64,000 bases of DNA from Microbacterium sp. HD4P20 (GCF_019449275.2 NZ_JAHZQZ020000012.1:496001-560000); one strand, 5' to 3'. Positions 1 through 8,872 are shown, counted from the stretch's first letter. Notes: generated by a model not told the origin, from the sequence alone. Program-made: numbers and translations.

Positions 1-20
1 GCAGGTGTACGAACTTCATT

Positions 21-52
21 GCTCCGTGCGCTTGCGCCGGAGCTTTTTCTTT
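21..52 (+). terminator. Rho-independent terminator upstream of rplJ
   Basis: GCTCCG (21-26) pairs with CGGAGC (38-43). An inner GCGC/GCGC pairing extends the stem, and a T-rich run follows (TTTTTCTTT). It probably ends an upstream transcript, where rplK-rplA would be expected. It could instead be an attenuator inside the rplJL leader. Confidence 0.75.
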
Positions 53-131
53 GTCGTGAACCGATCGATGACCGGATGCTGAGGCCGACGCCCCGCCATC
101 GTGGAGCGTCTCGTACACACAAGGAGTGGCC
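53..131 (+). promoter_or_regulatory. rplJ 5' leader, possible L10-leader region
   Basis: Non-coding stretch between the terminator and rplJ, ending in the AAGGAG ribosome site at 121-126. In many bacteria L10(L12)4 binds the rplJL leader and represses translation, so this is where such an element would lie. I cannot draw a convincing kink-turn by eye, so this rests on position only. Confidence 0.35.
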
Positions 132-647
132 ATGGCGCAGAAGGAAGCATCGGTCGCCGAGCTCACGAAGAACTTCGAGGACTCGACCGCCGTTCTGCTG
201 ACCGAGTACCGCGGTCTGACGGTTGCCCAGCTCAAAGAGCTGCGCAACAGCATTCGTCAGGACGCGGAGTACGCCGTGGTGAAGAACACGCTGACCAAGA
301 TCGCCGCGAACAACGCGGGGATCTCGACGCTGGACGAGGACCTCAAGGGTCCCTCGGCCATCGCGTTCGTGCACGGTGACCCGGTCGCCGTCGCGAAGGG
401 TCTGCGTGCCTTCGCCAAGGCACACCCTCTTCTCGTGATCAAGGGCGGCGTCTTCGACGGCAACCCCCTGACCGCAGACGAGGTCAACAAGCTCGCCGAC
501 CTCGAGAGCCGTGAAGTCCTGCTGGCGAAGCTCGCCGGTGCGATGAAGGCCTCGCTGTTCGGCGCCGCCTATCTGTTCAACGCTCCGCTGTCGAAGGCCG
601 TTCGCACGGTCGACGCGCTGCGTGAGAAGCAGGAGTCCGCGGCCTGA
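132..647 (+). CDS. rplJ: 50S ribosomal protein L10
   Basis: 171-residue L10, which anchors the L7/L12 stalk to 23S rRNA at the GTPase-associated centre. The N-terminal L10 domain is recognisable ([20 protein letters not shown]) and the alpha-helical C-terminal tail that carries L12 dimers ends in [11 protein letters not shown] 132 is preferred over the in-frame GTG at 126 because AAGGAG (121-126) then sits five bases upstream. Using GTG 126 would overlap the ribosome site. It is followed 44 bases later by rplL, the usual rplJL pair. Confidence 0.97.
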   Translation: MAQKEASVAELTKNFEDSTAVLLTEYRGLTVAQLKELRNSIRQDAEYAVVKNTLTKIAANNAGISTLDEDLKGPSAIAFVHGDPVAVAKGLRAFAKAHPLLVIKGGVFDGNPLTADEVNKLADLESREVLLAKLAGAMKASLFGAAYLFNAPLSKAVRTVDALREKQESAA

Positions 648-691
648 CATCGGGCCCCGGTATAGCAAACCCCAAATCAAGGAGAAACATC

Positions 692-1081
692 ATGGCTAAG
701 CTCAGCACCGCAGAGCTGCTCGACGCGTTCAAGGAGCTCACGCTCATCGAGCTGTCGGAGTTCGTCAAGGCGTTCGAGGAGACCTTCGAGGTCACCGCTG
801 CCGCTCCCGTCGCCGTTGCCGCCGCTGGCGCACCGGCCGGTGGCGCGCCCGCCGAAGAGGTCGAGGAGAAGGACTCGTTCGACGTCGTCCTCGAGGCCGC
901 CGGCGACAAGAAGATCCAGGTCATCAAGGTCGTCCGCGAGCTCACCTCGCTCGGCCTGGGTGAGGCGAAGGCCGTCGTCGACGGTGCTCCCAAGGCCGTC
1001 CTCGAGGGCGCCAACAAGGAGACCGCCGACAAGGCGAAGGCCGCTCTCGAAGAGGCCGGCGCGACGGTTACCCTCAAGTAA
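692..1081 (+). CDS. rplL: 50S ribosomal protein L7/L12
   Basis: 129-residue L7/L12, the multicopy stalk protein that recruits translational GTPases. It has an N-terminal dimerisation segment (about residues 1-33), an Ala/Pro/Val-rich flexible hinge (about 37-56) and the conserved C-terminal domain with [20 protein letters not shown] lies just upstream of the ATG. The gene ends directly before a strong hairpin, so rplJL appears to form one transcription unit. Confidence 0.98.
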   Translation: MAKLSTAELLDAFKELTLIELSEFVKAFEETFEVTAAAPVAVAAAGAPAGGAPAEEVEEKDSFDVVLEAAGDKKIQVIKVVRELTSLGLGEAKAVVDGAPKAVLEGANKETADKAKAALEEAGATVTLK

Positions 1082-1096
1082 TCTCGCCCTTTTCCA

Positions 1097-1131
1097 CGAA
1101 GGCCCCGGATGCTGTGCATCCGGGGCCTTCG
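1097..1131 (+). terminator. Hairpin terminator after rplL
   Basis: A perfect 16-bp stem (1097-1112 with 1116-1131) with a TGT loop begins 16 bases after the rplL stop. There is no clear U-tract after it, which is common in high-GC actinobacteria. Confidence 0.8.
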
Positions 1132-1229
1132 TCATGTCCGGGCTCCTGACACCGGGCCGAACGGCGCCCGAATGCGAAATCCCTTTCTCACGATCTCGTA
1201 CCGACGCTGCGTTGATTTTCCGCCAGTAC

Positions 1230-1259
1230 TTGCGCTTTGGCATCCCGTGTGATCATACT
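1230..1259 (+). promoter_or_regulatory. Candidate promoter of the first sugar ABC operon
   Basis: TTGCGC (1230-1235), an 18-base spacer and CATACT (1254-1259) resemble a housekeeping -35/-10 pair. The predicted start lies inside the tandem operator that begins at 1261, as expected for LacI-type repression. Confidence 0.5.
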
Positions 1260-1260
1260 G

Positions 1261-1288
1261 AGAAAGCGCATTCCAGAATGCGCATTCT
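1261..1288 (+). promoter_or_regulatory. Tandem 14-bp operator boxes
   Basis: Two directly adjacent copies of AGAAWGCGCATTCY lie at 1261-1274 and 1275-1288. The second, AGAATGCGCATTCT, is a perfect palindrome; the first matches it at 12 of 14 positions. The central GCGC with AT-rich flanks suits a LacI-family repressor. The likely ligand is the LacI-DUF6807 protein encoded in the same cluster at 4817-6673 (inference). Confidence 0.6.
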
Positions 1289-1370
1289 CACCCATCGATG
1301 ACGATGACGAAGGGATACGGTGACGATGACGCACCGCCCGAACCCACGGATCCCACTCCGTGGCCGCCCC

Positions 1371-1375
1371 AGGAG
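1371..1375 (+). promoter_or_regulatory. Ribosome binding site favouring start 1382
   Basis: AGGAG lies six bases before ATG 1382. The in-frame alternative ATG 1298 has no visible ribosome site. Confidence 0.55.
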
Positions 1376-1381
1376 CCGCGG

Positions 1382-2308
1382 ATGAGCGCCGTCGGCGAAC
1401 TCGGAAAGCTGAAGGCGGCGAAGTCCGACGGCAAGAAGCAGAACAAGGCGGCCTACCTCTTCCTCGCACCGTGGTTCGTCGGACTGGTGCTGATCACGAT
1501 CGGCCCCATGGTCGCCTCGCTCGGACTGTCGTTCACGAGGTACAACCTGCTGAGTCCGCCCAGCTGGATCGGGTTCGACAACTTCGCCCGGATGTGGACC
1601 GACGAGCGCCTGCACAACGCGCTCCAGGTGACCTTCACCTACGTGTTCGTCTCGCTGCCCCTGCAGTTGGCGGCGGCGCTCTTCCTCGCCCTCGTGCTCG
1701 ACCGCGGGCTGCGGGCCCTGGCCTTCTACCGCTCCGCGTTCTATCTCCCCTCGCTCCTGGGGGCGAGCGTCGCGATCGCGATCCTGTGGCGCCAGATCTT
1801 CGGGGTGGACGGCCTCGTGAACCAGGTTCTGGCGGTGTTCGGCATCGATGGCCAGGGTTGGATCTCGAGCCCCGACACCGCCCTCGGCACACTGATGATC
1901 CTCAACGTCTGGACGTTCGGGTCGCCGATGGTGATCTTCCTGGCGGGACTGCGCCAGATCCCCACGATGTACTACGAGGCCGCCGACGTCGACGGAGCGA
2001 GCCGGCGGCAGCAGCTGTTCCGGATCACCATCCCGCTGCTGACGCCGATCATCTTCTTCAACGCCGTGCTGCAGCTGATCGGCACGTTCCAGTCCTTCAC
2101 GCAGGCGTACATCGTGTCGGGCGGCACGGGCGGCCCGGTCGACTCGACCCTCTTCTACACCTTGTACCTGTATCAGCAGGGCTTCACGAACTACAACATG
2201 GGCTACGCCTCGGCGATGGCGTGGCTGCTGCTGATCATCATCGGCATTCTGACCGTCCTGATGTTCTGGACCTCGAGGTTTTGGGTTTTCTACGATGACC
2301 AAGATTGA
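1382..2308 (+). CDS. Carbohydrate ABC transporter permease (MalF-type)
   Basis: About 308 residues with six predicted membrane segments; the first begins near KAAYLFLAPWFVGL. The cytoplasmic EAA loop reads EAADVDGASRRQQLF, the contact site for the ATPase. Typical of the inner, MalF-like permease of CUT1 sugar importers. ATG 1382 is chosen for its AGGAG site; ATG 1298 would add 28 Pro/Asp-rich residues with weaker codon bias. The gene overlaps the next permease by 14 bases, indicating translational coupling. The substrate is unknown. No cognate ATPase lies nearby, so a shared MsmK/UgpC-like ATPase elsewhere is likely. Confidence 0.88.
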   Translation: MSAVGELGKLKAAKSDGKKQNKAAYLFLAPWFVGLVLITIGPMVASLGLSFTRYNLLSPPSWIGFDNFARMWTDERLHNALQVTFTYVFVSLPLQLAAALFLALVLDRGLRALAFYRSAFYLPSLLGASVAIAILWRQIFGVDGLVNQVLAVFGIDGQGWISSPDTALGTLMILNVWTFGSPMVIFLAGLRQIPTMYYEAADVDGASRRQQLFRITIPLLTPIIFFNAVLQLIGTFQSFTQAYIVSGGTGGPVDSTLFYTLYLYQQGFTNYNMGYASAMAWLLLIIIGILTVLMFWTSRFWVFYDDQD

Positions 2309-3218
2309 CGACGCCGCCACCGCGTCTCCGCTCGCGACCGAGACCATCGTCACGGGCCGCCCGCCGCGTTCGCCGCGGCGCAACCCCTTTCGCCAGCCCG
2401 TGACGAGCGTCGTGCGCCACACGCTCCTCATCGCACTCGCGCTGCTGATGCTCTATCCGGTGATCTGGATGGTCGTCAGCTCGCTGCGACCGAACGACGA
2501 GATCTTCCGGGATCCGACGATCATCCCCGACAGCTTCGAGGTATCGAACTACGTCGACGGCTGGAACGCCCTGGCATACCCGTTCAACGTCTACATGTGG
2601 AACTCTGCGGTGATCGTGATCGGGTGCATCGTGGGGAACCTCGTGTCGTGCTCGATGGCCGCGTACGCGTTCGCCCGCCTGCACTTCAGCGGCAAGCGGT
2701 TCTGGTTCGCGGTGATGCTGCTGAGCATCATGCTCCCCATCCACGTGATCATCGTGCCGCAGTACGTGCTCTTCTCTCAGCTGGGCTGGGTGAATACGTT
2801 CCTTCCGCTCATCGTGCCGAAGCTGCTGGCAACGGATGCGTTCTTCATCTTCCTGATGGTGCAGTTCATCCGCGGCATCCCCAAGGAGCTCGACGAAGCG
2901 GCGCGCATCGACGGCGCGGGCCATCCGCGCATCTTCCTGCAGATCATCCTGCCGCTGATGATCCCGGCGCTTGCGACGACCGCGATCTTCACCTTCATCT
3001 GGACGTGGAACGACTTCTTCTCCCAGCTCATCTTCCTCACGAAGCCCGAGCTCTACACCGTTCCGCTCGCGCTCCGGTCGTTCGAAGACGCCCAGAGCAG
3101 CACCAACTACGCCCAGATGTTCGCGATGAGCGTCGTCTCGCTCATCCCGATCTTCCTCATCTTCCTGTTCGGCCAGAAGTTCCTCATCAAGGGGATCGCG
3201 ACGACCGGGATCAAGTGA
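2295..3218 (+). CDS. Carbohydrate ABC transporter permease (MalG-type)
   Basis: 307 residues with an N-terminal Ser/Arg/Pro-rich cytoplasmic tail and six membrane segments. The EAA motif is EAARIDGAGHPRIFLQIILP, followed by a segment ending in WNDFFSQLIFL, typical of MalG-like proteins. It starts inside the end of the preceding permease gene, and the two products should form a heterodimer. The C-terminal GIATTGIK is characteristic of this family. Confidence 0.9.
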   Translation: MTKIDDAATASPLATETIVTGRPPRSPRRNPFRQPVTSVVRHTLLIALALLMLYPVIWMVVSSLRPNDEIFRDPTIIPDSFEVSNYVDGWNALAYPFNVYMWNSAVIVIGCIVGNLVSCSMAAYAFARLHFSGKRFWFAVMLLSIMLPIHVIIVPQYVLFSQLGWVNTFLPLIVPKLLATDAFFIFLMVQFIRGIPKELDEAARIDGAGHPRIFLQIILPLMIPALATTAIFTFIWTWNDFFSQLIFLTKPELYTVPLALRSFEDAQSSTNYAQMFAMSVVSLIPIFLIFLFGQKFLIKGIATTGIK

Positions 3219-3313
3219 CGCACGCGTCACGCACCGTTTCGCGGGCCGCCCGGCCCACCCTCATCACAGGCACCAACACCCACACACCGACTTCGGTCGA
3301 AAGGATGCAAGAC

Positions 3314-4651
3314 ATGCGAAGCACCACAACCGCACCGCGCTGGTTGCTGCTGACCTCCGTCGGCGCAGCGACGATGCTGACCCTGACGGCCTGCGCGGGC
3401 GTGACGGAGACGCCCGCCACCGGCCCGACGCTGTCCGACGAGCCCGTCACGCTCAGCTTCACCTGGTGGGGCAACGACGTCCGCCATGGGATCACCGAAG
3501 AACTCATCGAGGCCTTCGAGGCCGAGCACGAGAACATCACCATCGAACCGCAGTACACGGACTGGGCGGGGTACTGGGACAAGCTGGCCACCACGGTGGC
3601 CGCCGGCGATGCGCCGGACATCATCCAGATGGACGAGAAGCAGTTGTCGACGTACGCGGCCAACGGCGTCCTGCTCGACCTCGGCACGCTGGGTGAAGCT
3701 CTCCCCACTGACGACTTCCCCGAGGCGGTGCTCGGCACGGGAGCCCTGGACGGTACGCAGTACGGCATCCCCGTCGGCATCAACACCTATACCTATATGG
3801 CGAACCTCGACATTCTCGAGAGCCTCGGCATCGAGGCACCTGATGACGAGATCTGGTCGTGGGAGGACTTCGCCGCGCTCGCCGAGGAGATCACCGCCGC
3901 GAGCGGCGGCGCCGTGGTGGGATCGCAGTCGTGGGGCTTCGAAGACGGCGGCCTGAACAACTGGCTGCGTCAGCACGGAGAGTCGCTCTACGCCGAGGAC
4001 GGCTCACCCGAGGTCACTGCGAGCGAGGAGGTGCTCGCCGAATGGTGGCAGTTCCTGCTCGACGTGACCGAAGCCGGTGGCACACCCGAGCCTGCCGCGA
4101 CGATCGAGCGCGAGTCGGCGGGCCTTGCCGAGTCGTTCACCGCGACGAACCAGTCCGCGTTCGGGCCGTGGTGGTCCAACCAGGTGGCGGCGCTCCGCGA
4201 CGCCAGCGGCCAGAACCTCGTCCCGCTGATGGTGCCGACCCCCGACGAGGGCGAAAGTGCGGCGGCGTACTACAAGCCCTCGATGTTCTGGTCGGCCTCG
4301 GCCAAGACCGAGCACCCGGCCGAGGTGGCGCTGTTCCTCGACTTCCTGTCGAACAGCGAAGAAGCCGCCGATCTGCTGCTGGCCGAGCGCGGCGTTCCGG
4401 CCAACGAAGCGATCCGCGCGTACATCACGCCCAAGCTGGACGAAGTGAACCAGGAAGTCGTGGACTTCCTCGACATGATCGCACCGCGCGTCGGCGACGC
4501 GCCGCCGGCCACCCCGCCGGGCGGCGGGGCGATCGAGACGATCATCGACCAGCACACCCAGCGCGTGCTGTTCGGCGAGGTGACTCCCGAGGACGCGGCG
4601 GCGAGCTTCATCGCCGAGCTGCAGCAAGCACTCGACGACGCCGCCATCTAG
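3314..4651 (+). CDS. Sugar ABC transporter substrate-binding lipoprotein
   Basis: 445-residue extracellular solute-binding protein (family 1, MalE-like). It has a lipoprotein signal peptide with lipobox LTAC and Cys27 as the lipidated residue. The mature part begins with a Thr/Pro linker and then VTLSFTWWGNDVRH, the usual first strand. ATG 3314 is chosen because AAAGGA (3300-3305) lies eight bases upstream; in-frame ATG 3305 overlaps that site. It is third in the operon and followed by a terminator hairpin, so it may accumulate above the permeases. The ligand cannot be named; the downstream Gfo/Idh oxidoreductase and DUF6807 domain suggest a carbohydrate or polyol. Confidence 0.9.
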   Translation: MRSTTTAPRWLLLTSVGAATMLTLTACAGVTETPATGPTLSDEPVTLSFTWWGNDVRHGITEELIEAFEAEHENITIEPQYTDWAGYWDKLATTVAAGDAPDIIQMDEKQLSTYAANGVLLDLGTLGEALPTDDFPEAVLGTGALDGTQYGIPVGINTYTYMANLDILESLGIEAPDDEIWSWEDFAALAEEITAASGGAVVGSQSWGFEDGGLNNWLRQHGESLYAEDGSPEVTASEEVLAEWWQFLLDVTEAGGTPEPAATIERESAGLAESFTATNQSAFGPWWSNQVAALRDASGQNLVPLMVPTPDEGESAAAYYKPSMFWSASAKTEHPAEVALFLDFLSNSEEAADLLLAERGVPANEAIRAYITPKLDEVNQEVVDFLDMIAPRVGDAPPATPPGGGAIETIIDQHTQRVLFGEVTPEDAAASFIAELQQALDDAAI

Positions 4652-4653
4652 CC

Positions 4654-4696
4654 GACGACGGGGTCGCGCGCGCCGCTCGCCGCGCGACCCGTCGTC
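4654..4696 (+). terminator. Strong hairpin between binding protein and LacI fusion gene
   Basis: Stem GACGACGGGGTCGCGCG (4654-4670) pairs with CGCGCGACCCGTCGTC (4681-4696) with one bulged G and a 10-base loop. It begins two bases after the binding-protein stop. It can terminate transcription or shield the upstream mRNA, partly separating the transporter from the downstream regulator. Confidence 0.7.
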
Positions 4697-4803
4697 CTCA
4701 TACCGCGCGGGGCCGGGCCGAAGTGATGAGGGGTCCGGTCCCGGGCGGTCACATCGCGGCCCTTGGGCCCGAGTGTGCTCAGTCACGCCCATGATGGAAC
4801 AGG

Positions 4804-4812
4804 GGAGGAGGT
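4804..4812 (+). promoter_or_regulatory. Ribosome binding site deciding a TTG start
   Basis: GGAGGAGGT lies four bases before TTG 4817, which is in frame with the LacI fusion. It makes TTG 4817 the likely start over ATG 4763. Confidence 0.65.
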
Positions 4813-4816
4813 CCCG

Positions 4817-6673
4817 TTGACCGAGGTCACGTCGCGCCCGATCACGATGGCGCAGGTCGCGCAGTACGCCGGTGTCTCGCAGGCTTCGGTGTCGCGCGTG
4901 CTGAACGGTGTCGCCACCGTCGACCCCGCGATCGTCGCGAAGGTCACTCGGGCCATCGCCGCGCTGAACTACTCGCCGAGCGAGGCGGCCCGCAGCCTCG
5001 TCCGCGGCAGCAGCCACACCATCGCACTCCTGGTGCCCGACCTCGAGAACCCGCTTTTCCAGGGCGTGCTCAAGGGGCTCACGGTGGCGGCGGCGCGCGA
5101 TGGCTATCGCGTGCTCGTCGCCGACAGCGCCGAAGCCGTCGGCGTCGAGGCCGAGATCGCGAGCGAGGCCCGCAGCAAGTGCGATGCGCTCGTGCTGGTG
5201 TCGCCCCGCATGCCGGATGCCGAGCTGCGCGACCTCATCCAGAGGACCACCCCGGTCGTGGTCGTCAACCGCCGTGTCGACGACAGCCCCGCGGCGCAGC
5301 TCTCCGTCGACTACGTCTCGGCTGTCAAGGAGCTCGGCGCCCACCTGCGCGGCTTCGGCCACCGCCGCATCGCATACGTCGCCGGGCCGGCCCTGAGCTA
5401 CGCCAACGAGCAGCGAGCCCAGGGACTGGGCGAGCTCGCCCGCGAGCATCCCGATCTGGAGTTCCTCACCATTTCGGCGGGGTCGAGCATGGAGGCAGGC
5501 TACGACGCCGCCGATGCGGTGCTGGAGACCGGCGCGACCGCGGCGATCGCCTTCAACGATCTGGTGGCCCTCGGGCTGCTGTCGCGGCTGCGCGAGGTCG
5601 GTGTTGAAGTGCCCGATCAGCTGTCGATCGTCGGGATCGACGACATCCCGCAGTCGCGATTCGCCGCCCCGCCCTTGACGACCATGTCGGTCCCGCGGAT
5701 CGAGATCGGACGGCAGGCCTGGAACCGCATGCGTCAGGCCCTCGAAGGCGAGAGTGCAGACCACCCGCTGTTCTACCGTCCCGTCTTGATTCCGCGCCGC
5801 AGCTCGGGGCCGGCCTCGCACGCCAGCGGATGGGTGGGTCCTGCCCGTCCGGTGCTGCGGCTCGGGTCGACCGTCGTGGCACAGTACGAGGAGGGCGCCA
5901 CCGTCGACTCGGTGCTGTCGCCGCGACCGTTCCTCGACAGCGTCGTCTCGCGCGCGGGCACGCCGTTGTCGGTGACCGAGCCGACGGACCATCCCCATCA
6001 CCTCGGCGTGAGCCTGGCGATCCCCGACGTCAACGGCACGTCGTACTGGGGCGGGCGCACCTACGTGCGCGGCGAAGGCTCGATCATGGTGCCCAACCAC
6101 GGTAGGCAGCGCCGGGACCGACTCCACATCGAGGGGCATTCGCTCGACGAGCGCCTCAGCTGGGTCGACGAGCACGGAACGACGCAGCTGGTGGAGGTGC
6201 GCGAGCTGCGTTCCGCCGAGCTCGCCAACGGCTGGGCGCTGCGGTGGCGCAGCCGGCTCAAGGCCACCCTGGATGCCATCAGCTTCGGTTCGCCGGCCAC
6301 GAACGGTCGCGAGGGCGCCGGCTATGGCGGCATCTTCTGGCGCTTCGCGCCCGAGATCGCACGCGTCTTCAGCCCGGCAGGCGACACCGAGCGCGACGTG
6401 CACGGTGCCGCCACTCCGTGGCTGGCGTTCGCGTTCCCCGATAGAGGCACCACCACGGTGCTGGTGCAGGGGGAGGAGCAGCTGCCTTGGTTCGTGCGGT
6501 TCGCGGAGTATCTCGGCGCGGGCCCATCCATCGCGTGGGAAACGCCGCGCACGATCCCCGAGGGCGGTGAGCTCGCCCTCGAGCTGACCGCGTTCGTCCT
6601 CGACGATGAGCTCGCCGATGCCGCCGCCGTGGAGGCGGTGCTTGCAGACCTGCGCGCCGAGGCGGGACTGTGA
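4817..6673 (+). CDS. LacI-family repressor fused to a PmoA-like (DUF6807) domain
   Basis: About 618 residues from TTG. The N-terminal LacI helix-turn-helix is plain (ITMAQVAQYAGVSQASVSRVLNG, about residues 10-32). A periplasmic-binding-like effector domain follows to about residue 330, including VSIVGIDDIPQSR-type LacI motifs. The extra C-terminal 280 residues contain DHPHHLGVSLAI (about 391-402), WGGRTYVRG and YGGIFWRF, the hallmarks of the PmoA/DUF6807 family. That family is usually a separate protein near Gfo/Idh oxidoreductases and sugar enzymes. A normal LacI protein has about 340 residues, so this is a true fusion. The gene overlaps the oxidoreductase start. It probably binds the 1261-1288 operators. 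The role of the DUF6807 part is unknown. Confidence 0.85.
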   Translation: MTEVTSRPITMAQVAQYAGVSQASVSRVLNGVATVDPAIVAKVTRAIAALNYSPSEAARSLVRGSSHTIALLVPDLENPLFQGVLKGLTVAAARDGYRVLVADSAEAVGVEAEIASEARSKCDALVLVSPRMPDAELRDLIQRTTPVVVVNRRVDDSPAAQLSVDYVSAVKELGAHLRGFGHRRIAYVAGPALSYANEQRAQGLGELAREHPDLEFLTISAGSSMEAGYDAADAVLETGATAAIAFNDLVALGLLSRLREVGVEVPDQLSIVGIDDIPQSRFAAPPLTTMSVPRIEIGRQAWNRMRQALEGESADHPLFYRPVLIPRRSSGPASHASGWVGPARPVLRLGSTVVAQYEEGATVDSVLSPRPFLDSVVSRAGTPLSVTEPTDHPHHLGVSLAIPDVNGTSYWGGRTYVRGEGSIMVPNHGRQRRDRLHIEGHSLDERLSWVDEHGTTQLVEVRELRSAELANGWALRWRSRLKATLDAISFGSPATNGREGAGYGGIFWRFAPEIARVFSPAGDTERDVHGAATPWLAFAFPDRGTTTVLVQGEEQLPWFVRFAEYLGAGPSIAWETPRTIPEGGELALELTAFVLDDELADAAAVEAVLADLRAEAGL

Positions 6674-7779
6674 GCGAACGCCTGCGGGTCGGCGTCGCCG
6701 GCGTGCACGGCCACGGACGCAGTCACGTCGACGCCGTTCTCGCGATGCCCGCCGACGTGGAGCTCGTCGCCGTCGCCGACCCCCGGGGCGGCGGCGACGT
6801 CCCAGCCGGCACGCGTGTGTTCGGCGATGCCGCGCAGATGATCGACGAGGCGGCGCTCGACATCGCCGTGCTGAGCACGCCCATCCCGACCCACACCGAG
6901 CTGGCGCTGCAGGCTCTCGCCGTCGGCGCCCACGTCCTCCTCGAGAAGCCGCCGGTGCCGTCGGTCGCCGACCACGTGAGACTCTCGAGGGCAGCGGATG
7001 CCGCGTCCCGCGCCGTCCAGGTGGGGTTCCAGTCGCTGGGGAGCGCCGGTGTGCCGGCGACGGCCGAGGCCGCGTCATCCGGCGCCATCGGCGAAATCAT
7101 CCACTTCGGCGCGGTCGGACTGTGGTCGCGGTCGGAGCAGTACTGGCGCCGGGCGGCGTGGGCGGGCCATCGGGTGAAGGATGGCCGGCTCGTCGCGGAC
7201 GGCGTGGTCACGAATCCGCTGGCGCATGCCGTGGCGACAGCGCTCGCGATCGCCGGCGCGCACGCGCCCGAAGAGGTCATCGCCATCGACGCCGACCTGC
7301 GCCGTGCGAACGACATCGAGACCGACGACACATCCTCGGTCGTGATCGAGCTGCGGGGCGGACTGCGCGTGGCCGCAGGGCTGGCGGTGACGGCCCCCCG
7401 GCGCCACGAGCCCTATGTCCTGGTGCGGGGCACCCGCGGGCACCTCGTCTACCACTACACCGCCGACACCCTGCACGTGTTCCGCGATGGTGCGCCGCTG
7501 CCGCGGACGTACGAATTCCCGCGCACCGGCCTGCTCGCCGATCTCGTCTCGCATATCCGCGCGGGGACGCCGCTCTTGGCGCCGCTGTCGCGCACCGGCG
7601 CCTTCACCCGCGTCCTCGAAACGATCGTCGCCGGGCCCGCCGCCGCGAGGATCGATCCCGGAATGGTCAGTATCGCCACGACCGGCGACGAGACCTTCCG
7701 CACCGTGAACGGCATCGAGGATGCCGCGGAGCGCGTGGCATGGGAGGGCCGGACCTTCCGCGACCTCGGCGTGCTCTGA
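6670..7779 (+). CDS. Gfo/Idh/MocA family oxidoreductase
   Basis: 369 residues starting at GTG, which overlaps the LacI-fusion stop by four bases. The N-terminal Rossmann fold reads GVAGVHGHGRSHVDAVL, and the family EKP motif appears as LLEKPPVPSV. The C-terminal alpha/beta domain binds substrate. Such enzymes oxidise or epimerise sugars and polyols with NAD(P). With the upstream transporter and DUF6807 fusion it suggests import and oxidative processing of a sugar derivative. It ends four bases from the convergent LacI gene. The substrate is not predictable from sequence alone. Confidence 0.88.
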   Translation: MSERLRVGVAGVHGHGRSHVDAVLAMPADVELVAVADPRGGGDVPAGTRVFGDAAQMIDEAALDIAVLSTPIPTHTELALQALAVGAHVLLEKPPVPSVADHVRLSRAADAASRAVQVGFQSLGSAGVPATAEAASSGAIGEIIHFGAVGLWSRSEQYWRRAAWAGHRVKDGRLVADGVVTNPLAHAVATALAIAGAHAPEEVIAIDADLRRANDIETDDTSSVVIELRGGLRVAAGLAVTAPRRHEPYVLVRGTRGHLVYHYTADTLHVFRDGAPLPRTYEFPRTGLLADLVSHIRAGTPLLAPLSRTGAFTRVLETIVAGPAAARIDPGMVSIATTGDETFRTVNGIEDAAERVAWEGRTFRDLGVL

Positions 7780-7783
7780 CCCT

Positions 7784-8827
7784 TCAGGGCCGGTGGCCCA
7801 CGCCGACGATCGCCGAGGCCGCGTCGTCCACCGACGCGGTGGAGTTGCGCACCACGAGGGGCGATGCCTCGTACATGCGATGCGTCGGCGCTCCCGGATC
7901 GTCCAGCTGCCACATCAGCAGCTGCACGGCGGCGCGGCCCTGCTGATGGGGACGCTGCTGCAGCGTGGTGAGTGAGAACATCTCGGCGTAGGCGTGGTCG
8001 TCGATTCCGACGACGCTCAGGCGCTCGGGCACGCGTATGCCGAGCCGGCGAGCGGCGATGATCGTCCCCACGGCGACCTCGTCGCAGACCGCCACGATCG
8101 CGGTGGGACGGGTGCGGCGATCGCCGAGCAGATCGACGGCCGCGCCGTAGCCGCCCGGCAGCGTCACTTCGGACTGGACGTGGCGGGCGGATGCCTCGAG
8201 TCCGGCCTCGCGCATCGCCGCGAGGTAGCCGTCGCGGCGGCGCCCATCGCCGAAGCTGGTGCGCCGCCCATCGGGGTCGCCACCGAGGAACGTGATAGCG
8301 CGGTGGCCGAGCCCGATGAGGTGATCGGTCGCGATGCGTCCGGCCGCCTCGTCGTCGATGGAGACCGCGTTGGTGCCGGCGTCGTAGCCGCCGACGCTCA
8401 CGACGGGCTTGCCGAAGGCGACCAGGCGCTCGAGCTCTCGCGCGTTGGGCTCTATGCCCACCGCGATCAGCCCGTCGAATCGCTTGCGGGCGAGGAAGTG
8501 CTCGAACATCTGCCGCCGCGCGGCGGACTCCGGCGGAGCCCCGTACAGGGCGAGGTCGTACTGCCGCTCCACCAGTGCGTCCTGGATGCCCTCGAGCACC
8601 TGCGCGAAGAACCACCGGTCGAGCGAGGGCATCACGACCCCGACGGTCTGCGTGCGACCCGTCACCAGGCTCACGGCGCTCGTGGTGGGGACGTAGCCCA
8701 GCGAGGCAGCGGCATCCTGAACCCGCGCACGTGTCGCCTGCGAGACGTACCCGGCGCCGGTCAGGGCGCGGGATGCCGTCGACTTGGACACGCCCGCCAG
8801 GCGCGCCACGTCGGCGATCCCCGCCAT
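7784..8827 (-). CDS. LacI-family transcriptional regulator
   Basis: 347 residues. The N-terminus MAGIADVARLAGVSKSTASR is a classical LacI helix-turn-helix, followed by a periplasmic-binding-like sensor domain. ATG 8827 is preceded by AGGAGGA with four-base spacing. Upstream in-frame codons cross the regulatory region and are not used. It is divergent from the AglEFG-like operon, with two GGAAyCGGTTCC palindromes between. It therefore probably represses that operon and itself, with an alpha-glucoside or similar sugar as inducer (inference). Confidence 0.92.
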   Translation of the reverse strand: MAGIADVARLAGVSKSTASRALTGAGYVSQATRARVQDAAASLGYVPTTSAVSLVTGRTQTVGVVMPSLDRWFFAQVLEGIQDALVERQYDLALYGAPPESAARRQMFEHFLARKRFDGLIAVGIEPNARELERLVAFGKPVVSVGGYDAGTNAVSIDDEAAGRIATDHLIGLGHRAITFLGGDPDGRRTSFGDGRRRDGYLAAMREAGLEASARHVQSEVTLPGGYGAAVDLLGDRRTRPTAIVAVCDEVAVGTIIAARRLGIRVPERLSVVGIDDHAYAEMFSLTTLQQRPHQQGRAAVQLLMWQLDDPGAPTHRMYEASPLVVRNSTASVDDAASAIVGVGHRP

Positions 8828-8872
8828 CGGGTCCTCCTCGCATACCGCGGACGCCACCGTCGCTCGGATGAA

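Noticed and set aside
2597..3313. Upstream extension of the first sugar-binding protein
   Set aside because: It is antiparallel in composition to, and overlaps, the second permease. The signal peptide begins at 3314.
4004..7078. 1024-codon open frame on the minus strand
   Set aside because: It is antisense to the binding protein, LacI fusion and oxidoreductase genes; Arg/Gly-rich shadow typical of high-GC DNA.
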